Shown here piece after piece: positions 1 through 6,266 of a DNA stretch of 6,266 nt. The position numbers were made by a program, and so were the translations under genes. Origin of the DNA: Bacteroidota bacterium (GTDB lineage: Bacteria > Bacteroidota > Ignavibacteria > UBA10030 > UBA6906); the NCBI GenBank assembly GCA_003541875.1, contig DPLS01000080.1, forward strand, positions 489 through 6,754, given 5' to 3'. Numbering within the stretch: the stretch's first letter is position 1; every line of letters starts with the position of its first letter. The notes under the pieces are model-generated. The model worked only from the letters and a program-made list of their open reading frames with translations, did not search any database and was not told the origin of the DNA.

Positions 1-1866
1 CTCGAACAACTCCCACGACGGCATGCTGACGACTCTCGACTTGATTCCCTCTGAAGCAAGCAGTTCGTACGCTTTTAGCGCAAGAGAAACCTCCGATCCC
101 GTCGCCAGGAACAGTACCTGGGGCTTTTCTGCACCAATCAGAACGTATGCCCCTTTGAGCAAACCCTCCGCCGACGCGCACTTTGCTTGATCGAGGACAG
201 GCAGTTTTTGACGCGTTAGAGTGAGGACGGTCGGACCATCACGATGTTCAAGTGCAAACTTCCAGGCAACCGCCGTCTCGTTGGCATCTGCAGGTCGCAG
301 CACGATCAAGCTTGGTATCGCACGCAATGAAGCGAATTGCTCGACTGCCTGGTGGGTTGGACCATCTTCCCCGAGACCAATACTATCGTGAGTGTATACG
401 AAGATCGATGGGTACTTCGAAAGGGCGGCAAGCCGCACTGCAGGGCGCATATAGTCAACGAATGCAAAGAACGTTGCCCCATAGGGAATCACCATATCGC
501 TCAGCGCGATGCCGTTCATTATTGCACCCATGCCGTGCTCACGGACGCCGTAGCGAATGTAACGTCCCGTACGGTTCGTCTTTGAGAAATCCGTCACTCC
601 CTTGAACCGGGTGTTGTTTGATGGCGTGAGATCTGCTGAACCACCGAGAACAAGAGGTAGCTTTGGCATTATGGCATCGAGGATCTTGCCTTGAGTTTCC
701 CGAGTTGCCATTGGTACCGCCGGGTCGAACTTGGGGACGGCCTCTTTCCAGAGTTGCTCCCAATTCTCGGGAAGCTTGCGAGCAGCTGCACGCTTGAATT
801 CTCTTGCGAGCTCGGGATAAGCAGCAGCATATTTCTCGAAGAGTGCATTCCACTCTGCTTCGCGCAGGCTGCCCTTCTCTACCCCTTTCCTGAAGACCTT
901 CAGCGCCTCATCCGGGACCACAAACTTCCTTTCAGGATCCCATCCGTAGCGTTTCTTTGTCAGCGCAACCTCCTCATCACCCAGAGGAGAGCCATGAGCA
1001 TCATGAGAGTCCTGCTTGTTTGGGCTGCCGTATCCAATATGCGTTCTCAGCTTGATCAACGATGGTCGGTTCTTTTCGGCCTTTGCTGCGTCGAGGGCCT
1101 TTTCAAACGCGGCAATATCATTTCCCGCCTGACCGGCGGGCAGGCCATCACCACCAACGGTCTGAACAAACCACCCGTATGCTTCATAACGCTTCGCCAC
1201 ATCCTCGCCGAAAGAGAGCGAGGTTGCACCGTCGATCGTGATGTTGTTGTCGTCGTAAACCACGATCAGGTTGTCCAGTCCAAGATGCCCCGCAAGCGAG
1301 CATGCCTCAGACGACACGCCCTCCTGTAGGCAACCATCGCCGGCAATGACATACACTTTGTAGTTGAGAACTGGATAGCCATCGCGATTGAAATATGCGG
1401 AAAGGTATTTCTCGGCAATCGCCATACCGACAGCATTCGAAATCCCTTGTCCAAGAGGGCCGGAGGTGACTTCGACTCCCGGTGTGTGTTCATATTCGGG
1501 ATGGCCAGGCGTCCTACTTCCCCACTGACGGAAGTTCTTGATCTCATCGAGCGATAAATCGTAGCCGGTGAGATGAAGAAGTGAATACAACAGCATGCAA
1601 CCATGTCCCGCCGAGAGAACGAAGCGATCGCGATTCACCCATTTGGGGTTGCGAGGGTTGTGCCTAAGATGACGTGTCCACAATGCGTACGCAGGAGCAG
1701 CCATGCCCATGGGCATGCCGGGATGCCCTGATTTCGCCTTCTGAACAGCGTCTATTGAAAGACACCGAATGGTGTTTATGCAGAGTTCGTCGAGTTCTGA
1801 GAGACTTGAATGCCTTGGGAGGCGGCCGGTGTTGGGGACTGCCGCCGGGGTGTCAGTTGTTTCCAT
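1..1866 (-). CDS. tkt: Transketolase, 3' end cut by the left edge of the window
   Basis: Transketolase (TPP- and Mg-dependent) moves two-carbon ketol units between sugar phosphates in the cytosolic non-oxidative pentose phosphate pathway. The minus-strand frame is open from the ATG at 1866-1864 for 622 codons and runs off the left edge; usual length is about 660-670. Seen in the protein: signature 1 around residues 34-54 (R34, SGHPG 46-50), TPP/Mg motif GDG 176-178 followed by DDNN 205-208, SHDAHG 287-292, the catalytic glutamate E443 in VREHGMG, and signature 2 GEDGPTHQ 499-506 in the pyrimidine domain. The start is supported by AGGA five bases upstream; it gives an N-terminal extension of about 20 residues rich in T, P and A compared with the common MSxxDLDQLCINTIR start. 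Residues 242-248 (LPAGQAG) are an extra segment encoded by a palindrome. C90 replaces the usual serine in GHGSML. Identification is secure; whether it has a dedicated pathway partner is not visible. Confidence 0.97.
   Translation of the reverse strand, partial: METTDTPAAVPNTGRLPRHSSLSELDELCINTIRCLSIDAVQKAKSGHPGMPMGMAAPAYALWTRHLRHNPRNPKWVNRDRFVLSAGHGCMLLYSLLHLTGYDLSLDEIKNFRQWGSRTPGHPEYEHTPGVEVTSGPLGQGISNAVGMAIAEKYLSAYFNRDGYPVLNYKVYVIAGDGCLQEGVSSEACSLAGHLGLDNLIVVYDDNNITIDGATSLSFGEDVAKRYEAYGWFVQTVGGDGLPAGQAGNDIAAFEKALDAAKAEKNRPSLIKLRTHIGYGSPNKQDSHDAHGSPLGDEEVALTKKRYGWDPERKFVVPDEALKVFRKGVEKGSLREAEWNALFEKYAAAYPELAREFKRAAARKLPENWEQLWKEAVPKFDPAVPMATRETQGKILDAIMPKLPLVLGGSADLTPSNNTRFKGVTDFSKTNRTGRYIRYGVREHGMGAIMNGIALSDMVIPYGATFFAFVDYMRPAVRLAALSKYPSIFVYTHDSIGLGEDGPTHQAVEQFASLRAIPSLIVLRPADANETAVAWKFALEHRDGPTVLTLTRQKLPVLDQAKCASAEGLLKGAYVLIGAEKPQVLFLATGSEVSLALKAYELLASEGIKSRVVSMPSWELFE
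1123..1143 (-). repeat. GC-rich palindromic insert inside tkt (encodes LPAGQAG)
   Basis: Seen directly: CCCGCC at 1124-1129 and GGCGGG at 1135-1140 are inverted copies around the five-base spacer TGACC. The 21 bases read on the minus strand as seven extra codons, LPAGQAG (residues 242-248). They sit between G241 and N249 of what is otherwise the conserved transketolase D-G-[HN]-D loop. Removing them restores [14 protein letters not shown], which aligns without gaps to ordinary transketolases. Very similar PAG(R)QAG strings from small palindromes occur inside unrelated proteins of other bacteria as far as I recall. That this is such a dispersed repeat is inference, since only one copy lies in this window. 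Confidence 0.7.
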
Positions 1867-1871
1867 GAGAT

Positions 1872-1875
1872 TCCT
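1872..1875 (-). promoter_or_regulatory. Ribosome binding site of tkt
   Basis: On the minus strand AGGA lies five bases before the ATG at 1866. It is short but well placed, and no other in-frame start with a comparable site precedes the conserved SGHPG motif. It therefore favours the start that carries the 20-residue extension. Confidence 0.55.
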
Positions 1876-1954
1876 AGTTGATCGTGCCTTCGGTAATCAG
1901 CCCTCCAACTCGATCGCGTCAAGTTCTTGTTACGGATGGCCGGGAAGTGTGAAA

Positions 1955-1983
1955 CAAGATAGGGAAAAATTGGGAATATTCAA
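1955..1983 (-). promoter_or_regulatory. Possible promoter of tkt
   Basis: On the minus strand TTGAAT (1983-1978) is followed after 16 bases by TATCTTG (1961-1955). Read as a sigma-70 type site, each hexamer matches four of six consensus bases. Read as a Bacteroidota-type site, TTG, 19 bases, then TATCTTG resembles the TTTG ... TAnnTTTG pattern with one base missing. A start near 1948 would give a leader of about 80 bases. The spacer is AT-rich in an otherwise GC-balanced region. Sequence match only; no terminator is evident between the ClpS-like gene and tkt, so read-through may also feed tkt. Confidence 0.4.
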
Positions 1984-2011
1984 TGGGAACAGACGCATTC
2001 TGAGCGCGAGG

Positions 2012-2347
2012 TCATTCCGCGGGCTCAACATTTGCGGACATCGACCCCTTGCAATGCGGGATGCGCCAGTCCGCACCGTAGGCGTGAATCTGGCGGCACT
2101 TCATCTCTGCACGTTCCTTGTACGTCGTCTCGACGATCACCCGCTTCCTCGCATCGACTTCACATGCCATTTCATACGCTCTTCTTTCGCTGTGTCCGAA
2201 GAGATCCATCAGCATTTCGATGACATAGTCGTAGGAATGGTCATCGTCATCCAAAAGTACAACGTGATACATGGGAACGAGAGCAGAGACCAACTCTTCG
2301 TCGACCTCGAGATAAGAATCGGAAGTGTGTTCTGGCAGGTTCGACAT
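2012..2347 (-). CDS. clpS: ClpS-like ATP-dependent Clp protease adaptor
   Basis: A 111-residue protein of the ClpS fold. ClpS proteins bind the N-domain of the ClpA/ClpC unfoldase and hand over substrates, classically N-degron proteins, to ClpP in the cytosol. Seen: a hydrophilic N-terminal tail (1-25), the first strand MYHVVLL (26-32), the acidic loop D33-D36, helix YVIEMLMDLFGHS (41-53), then EVDARKRVIVETTYKERAEMK (63-83, the ClpS VHxxG region) and a C-terminal tail GADWRIPHCKGSMSANVEPAE. Aligned by eye to E. coli ClpS, the N of the NDD motif is D33, the pocket histidine (H66) is D65, and the gatekeeper methionine is Y39. It is therefore a divergent ClpS-like protein; canonical N-degron binding is doubtful. 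No strong Shine-Dalgarno precedes the ATG. It lies 84 bases past the upstream gene's terminator and 145 bases before tkt, so it is likely its own unit. No clpA or clpC is in the window. Confidence 0.85.
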   Translation of the reverse strand: MSNLPEHTSDSYLEVDEELVSALVPMYHVVLLDDDDHSYDYVIEMLMDLFGHSERRAYEMACEVDARKRVIVETTYKERAEMKCRQIHAYGADWRIPHCKGSMSANVEPAE

Positions 2348-2372
2348 GTCTCGAATCGTTGCTCGATACGGT

Positions 2373-2397
2373 GGAAGAAGAGGAAAAAGAAGGAAAA
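2373..2397. other. 25-base homopurine/homopyrimidine tract in the clpS leader
   Basis: Positions 2373-2397 are uninterrupted purines on the plus strand, so the minus-strand leader of the ClpS-like gene carries a continuous run of pyrimidines about 25-50 bases before its ATG. The leader lacks a clear Shine-Dalgarno. A pyrimidine-rich stretch could serve as a ribosomal protein S1 contact, but that is inference. I see no convincing -10/-35 pair in the 83 bases between the ATG and the terminator. Confidence 0.5.
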
Positions 2398-2430
2398 CTA
2401 CAAGCTCTCACCATGGGGCAGCCGCAAATA

Positions 2431-2457
2431 ACTAAGCCCCCGAGTCGGGGGCTTAGT
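2431..2457 (-). terminator. Strong hairpin terminator after the secreted-protein gene
   Basis: A perfect 13-bp inverted repeat (2431-2443 against 2445-2457) surrounds a single G at 2444. The stem includes a run of five G/C pairs; in RNA the innermost pairs would open to form the loop. It begins 17 bases after the stop codon of the secreted-protein gene on the minus strand. It is followed in that direction by TATTT, a short T-rich stretch rather than a long U tract. Placement and symmetry fit an intrinsic terminator that insulates the ClpS-like gene from the upstream gene. Confidence 0.85.
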
Positions 2458-2474
2458 CACATCCATCCTCATGA

Positions 2475-4715
2475 TTACTTCACGAGCATCATCATCTTGG
2501 AGATTCTGTTGCCGCCGCTTTCAAGTGCATAGTAGTACGAACCGCTCACGACGTTTTCTCCTGAAAAGGCAACACTGTACAACCTGCCTGGTTCCGCGGG
2601 TCCGTCGAACAGTGTGGCAACATGTTGCCCAAGAATGTTGTATACACTCACCACGGCTCGTGCTGCGGACTCGACTGTGAAGGAAATGTTTGTCGAAGGA
2701 TTGAACGGGTTGGGGTAATTCTGCAACAGACGGAACGCGGCCAGCCGACCTTCTGTTACGCCGGTCGGCAGTTCAACCTGCACTGGATCAGAGTAGTGAA
2801 TTGTCCCGTCCATATCCATCTGCTTCAGACGAAAACACCATTGTCCAGCCTGGACCGAGGCAGCGGTGAAGGTGTAGTCGTGAGGAAGGTTGGTTGTGCC
2901 GTGACCCGGAACAAAACTGCCCTCGATATCCGCAAACCCAGAGGCACTGTAGGCGCTCTGTTGGATAAAGAAGCCGTAGTTGTTCAGTTCGGTCAGTGTT
3001 CTCCATGCGAGGCGAACTCCATTCGCGACTGGAGTTGCGATGAATGAAGCGAGTTGAATGGGTAAAGGATTCAGGTCGTCCGTCGCCGTGAAAGAGCCAG
3101 ACAACGATGTTATGGCCCTTGTGATCGAGCGCGGATTTCCCGAAACATTCTCCGAGTTTCCGACCCTGCTCCAAGTTGTGCTCGTGTTCTGCCAGATACC
3201 CATGTTGTTCGGCCCCTTGCCGTTGTCTTCCGATTGAAGCCAAACGAATGTCACGTTTCGTGCGAGGTTTCCACCGCCAGAAATCGTGTAGCGTCGTTTG
3301 ATACTGCTGTTTGCTCCAACACTGACAACTGCATTGTCACCTGTAACGCGACTAACTGTCACCGAACCCAACGCGGTCGCGTCAGTGCCGTCCACTGAAA
3401 GACCGATATTGCCAAATGTTTGTGCGCTGTTTGGTTGCACGTCGCGGGTGGTCGCAACATTGCCTACGATGTTCCTGCCAACCTGTTCGCCCGAGAGCAG
3501 CCCGTTTGACCCGAGAGCAAGTGTGTATCCATTTGTGGAAATCGAACCGGCAACGAAGCTAATGGTTCCCGTAACTGAAACATCACTTCCGAGTATTACT
3601 CCGCTCGCATTCTCTATTTTCAGATTTTTCACTCCACTAAATTCATTCGACAGAGACGTCGTTTGCGATGTTGAGCCTTCGTATGCAAGCACTGATGAAG
3701 CACCATACGTCGGCGTGCCTGAAACCGTCACACTCCCCCGCAGGTACATTGTTCCATTGACGGTAACAGAAGAGAGAGTCTTCACTCCAGTCCCAGAAAG
3801 AACAAGATCCGAGTATGGGCATGGCCCGATTACCGATTGGGATCCTGCCGCTGAAAACCCGACAGTCCCATCCAGCACGTACGTGTTGTTCGTGGCACCT
3901 ACCGTACCCCATCCACCCCACGTGAAGTTGAGTTCTCCGCCAACATCTACATCCAGAGTGCTTGTGGCTGCACCACTATTCGTGCAGACTGCAGTACTGC
4001 ACTTCAGGACACCGCCGTTGGCGATGTTGACTACACAGGCTCCAGCCACATTGTCGGTGGTCAGGTACAGACTCTTTCCGACGTTGCATGTCCCCTGCAC
4101 GGTGATGTTTCCACCGCCTCCGGATCCACTTCCTGTCGCCCCGTTGAGTCCATCAATCGCAACACTCCCATATGGGATATTGACGGTCGCACTACTAGCG
4201 ATAACAACGTTGAAGGTCGTCCCATTGGCATTGCTGTAAATCCCCGTTGTAGATGTTTGAAGCGAAATATCTCTGCTGATCGTAAGTGTTGTCGTCAGGT
4301 TCGTACTCGCGTTCTTCCGGATAAGAGCCGCGTCAAAAACTCCCGAGCCGGAGATCCCGCAGGTGACGCCTTCGATATTGAATCCAAGTGCGTCATACAC
4401 AGCACCATTACCTACGATGCCATCACAGACGATATTACCGCTCACATTCACGTAACGGACTGTCAGATTGCTGTTGCGAATCAACTGGCCACCAGCTTCC
4501 ACGGTAAGATCATCGATCAGCGCAGTGTTAACGTCTACTACACACGCCATATCTGCTGGAATAACAACGTCCTCACCGGCAGTGGGTGCATGCCCGGCGC
4601 TCCAGTTCGCTGCAGTGTTCCAATTGTTGTCTTGGCCCCCCGTGAAAGTGTTCTGTGCAATCACTGTCGAAACAGCGCTCAGTATCACCGCCAAAACGAC
4701 CATGGTTTTGATCAT
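2475..4715 (-). CDS. Secreted beta-rich surface protein with T9SS type A sorting domain
   Basis: A 746-residue exported protein of unknown specific role. Seen in order: a signal peptide (1-20, K3 then a hydrophobic core, likely cut at VIA|Q21); a G/T/S/N/V-rich region (about 21-410) with solenoid-like units. Two similar units begin near YSDLVLSGTGVKTL (301) and GVKNLKIENASGV (361), about 60 residues apart. A third domain runs about 411-550 (TTRDVQ..., NSSIKRRYTISG). A fibronectin-III-like module covers about 551-650 (LPIQLASF, LAWRTLTELNNYGF, FRLKQMDMDG), and a C-terminal type A sorting domain about 661-746 (QNYPNPFNPST, VYNILGQHVATL, ending KMMMLVK). Proteins with this domain leave the periplasm through the type IX system and are usually attached to the surface or released. 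No catalytic motif is recognisable, so an adhesin or matrix role is only a guess. A strong AGGAGG lies four bases before the ATG and a terminator follows the stop, so it is probably monocistronic. At least eight cysteines are scattered through it. Confidence 0.93.
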   Translation of the reverse strand: MIKTMVVLAVILSAVSTVIAQNTFTGGQDNNWNTAANWSAGHAPTAGEDVVIPADMACVVDVNTALIDDLTVEAGGQLIRNSNLTVRYVNVSGNIVCDGIVGNGAVYDALGFNIEGVTCGISGSGVFDAALIRKNASTNLTTTLTISRDISLQTSTTGIYSNANGTTFNVVIASSATVNIPYGSVAIDGLNGATGSGSGGGGNITVQGTCNVGKSLYLTTDNVAGACVVNIANGGVLKCSTAVCTNSGAATSTLDVDVGGELNFTWGGWGTVGATNNTYVLDGTVGFSAAGSQSVIGPCPYSDLVLSGTGVKTLSSVTVNGTMYLRGSVTVSGTPTYGASSVLAYEGSTSQTTSLSNEFSGVKNLKIENASGVILGSDVSVTGTISFVAGSISTNGYTLALGSNGLLSGEQVGRNIVGNVATTRDVQPNSAQTFGNIGLSVDGTDATALGSVTVSRVTGDNAVVSVGANSSIKRRYTISGGGNLARNVTFVWLQSEDNGKGPNNMGIWQNTSTTWSRVGNSENVSGNPRSITRAITSLSGSFTATDDLNPLPIQLASFIATPVANGVRLAWRTLTELNNYGFFIQQSAYSASGFADIEGSFVPGHGTTNLPHDYTFTAASVQAGQWCFRLKQMDMDGTIHYSDPVQVELPTGVTEGRLAAFRLLQNYPNPFNPSTNISFTVESAARAVVSVYNILGQHVATLFDGPAEPGRLYSVAFSGENVVSGSYYYALESGGNRISKMMMLVK

Positions 4716-4719
4716 ACAA

Positions 4720-4725
4720 CCTCCT
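4720..4725 (-). promoter_or_regulatory. Strong Shine-Dalgarno of the secreted-protein gene
   Basis: AGGAGG on the minus strand, four bases before the ATG at 4715, within TAGGAGGTTG. It fixes the start directly ahead of the signal peptide. It is much stronger than the sites of the other genes here, and notable because many Bacteroidota genes have weak or absent Shine-Dalgarno sites. Confidence 0.8.
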
Positions 4726-4745
4726 ACCTAGGGTGTGCACTCTGC

Positions 4746-4773
4746 CAGATATTCCCCAACAGCCACAATCCAA
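4746..4773 (-). promoter_or_regulatory. Possible promoter of the secreted-protein gene
   Basis: On the minus strand TTGGAT (4773-4768) and TATCTG (4751-4746) are separated by 16 bases, the same spacing as in the candidate tkt promoter. This would give a leader of about 25 bases ending in the AGGAGG site. Hexamer matches are only moderate, so this is a weak call from sequence alone. Confidence 0.3.
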
Positions 4774-4953
4774 ATCGATGAAACGGTGGCGATCAGCCGA
4801 CGCTGTTTGCGGGGACGAGCTTTCCAGCATTGATATGTCAACTCGCATGCCACGGTTGAAGGCTCATATGACAGCCAGGAGGTGTACAATTCGGGGATTC
4901 CATCGGGTCCAGTGTTACCCTCTGTTTGTGGACAGCATGTCTTGTGTTGAATA

Positions 4954-4969
4954 TTGTCCAGTTGGACAA
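4954..4969. promoter_or_regulatory. 16-bp dyad TTGTCCA-GT-TGGACAA, possible operator
   Basis: Perfect 7-bp arms flank a two-base spacer. TGGACA recurs at 4929-4934, and the dyad's ACTGGA (minus strand) recurs at 4908-4913 (minus) and 4982-4987 (plus). Symmetry and repetition upstream of a surface-protein gene suggest a binding site for a dimeric regulator. This is inference: the site is about 240 bases before the start codon, and no regulator gene lies in the window. Confidence 0.35.
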
Positions 4970-4990
4970 CCTTAGTCAGTCACTGGATAA

Positions 4991-5010
4991 CCCATTCAAT
5001 CTTGAATAGG
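4991..5010 (-). terminator. Weak hairpin downstream of pgi, possible terminator
   Basis: CCCATTCAA (4991-4999) and TTGAATAGG (5002-5010) pair as a nine-base stem with one G-U wobble on the minus-strand transcript and a two-base centre. It lies 40 bases after the pgi stop. It is AT-rich and followed only by TTAT, so it is far weaker than the hairpin at 2431-2457; it may instead be a processing or protein-binding site. Confidence 0.35.
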
Positions 5011-5050
5011 CGGGATGAGATGCGTTAGCGGGCTGGAAGTTGGTCGTGTG

Positions 5051-6266
<1,216 letters not shown>

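Larger units (their letters stand above)
4716..5050. other. 335-bp intergenic region between pgi and the secreted-protein gene
   Basis: No credible gene is seen on either strand: the short open frames show no recognisable family or good ribosome site. The region holds the Shine-Dalgarno and possible promoter near 4720-4773. It also holds a cluster of TGGACA/TCCAGT motifs and a dyad at 4908-4987, and an imperfect hairpin just after pgi at 4991-5010. The segment 4774-4907 shows nothing I can name apart from a lone TTGACA on the minus strand with no fitting -10. Confidence 0.6.

Noticed and set aside
1120..1146. The tkt palindrome as an intragenic transcription terminator
   Set aside because: It is GC-rich and can fold, but no U tract follows in either direction, the host gene continues intact through it, and it encodes in-frame residues.
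691..1329. A 212-codon plus-strand open frame within tkt
   Set aside because: Fully antisense to conserved transketolase sequence, with no motif of its own.
1769..2431. A 220-codon plus-strand open frame crossing the tkt start, the intergenic gap and the ClpS-like gene
   Set aside because: It is antisense to two well-supported genes and reads through the candidate tkt promoter. It has no family features, and its length arises mainly from the complement of the ClpS-like coding region.
3298..4239. A 313-codon open frame on the plus strand
   Set aside because: It is exactly antisense to the secreted-protein gene, P/T/V-rich as expected from the complement of G/T/S/N codons, and has no recognisable domain or good ribosome site. 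The minus-strand reading has a signal peptide and sorting domain, so this is a shadow.
4733..4975. A short plus-strand open frame of 80 codons in the intergenic region
   Set aside because: It overlaps the likely regulatory sequence, lacks a ribosome site and resembles no known small protein; composition is not distinctive.

Overview
The window is a stretch of bacterial chromosome, roughly half G+C, in which all four supportable genes lie on the minus strand. In transcription order (high to low coordinates) they are: the 3' part of glucose-6-phosphate isomerase (pgi, cut by the right edge), a secreted protein with a type IX secretion (T9SS) type A sorting domain, a small ClpS-like Clp-protease adaptor, and transketolase (tkt, cut by the left edge). 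The T9SS C-terminal domain with its QNYPNPFNPST signature points to the Bacteroidota/Chlorobiota/Ignavibacteriota group (FCB superphylum). The signature spelling and the style of the secreted protein resemble Ignavibacteria or Kapabacteria more than gut Bacteroidales, but that finer placement is an inference.

Layout: 1-1866 tkt (622 codons in the window, both edges of the TPP fold visible, about 40-50 C-terminal codons missing); 1867-2011 intergenic with a plausible tkt promoter; 2012-2347 clpS-like gene; 2348-2474 intergenic with a homopurine tract and a strong hairpin terminator serving the secreted-protein gene; 2475-4715 secreted T9SS cargo protein; 4716-5050 a 335-bp intergenic region with a strong ribosome binding site, a possible promoter and a cluster of small dyads; 5051-6266 pgi (missing about 145 N-terminal codons).

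Functionally, pgi and tkt are central sugar-phosphate enzymes (glycolysis/gluconeogenesis and the non-oxidative pentose phosphate pathway). The surface protein and the protease adaptor between them have no obvious metabolic link. The intergenic gaps and the terminator suggest at least three separate transcription units rather than one operon. The points most worth a second look are a 21-bp GC-rich palindrome that inserts seven residues (LPAGQAG) in frame into a conserved loop of transketolase, and a ClpS-like protein in which two residues that normally hold the N-degron amino group are changed. I found no RNA genes, CRISPR arrays, insertion sequences or clear new multi-gene system.
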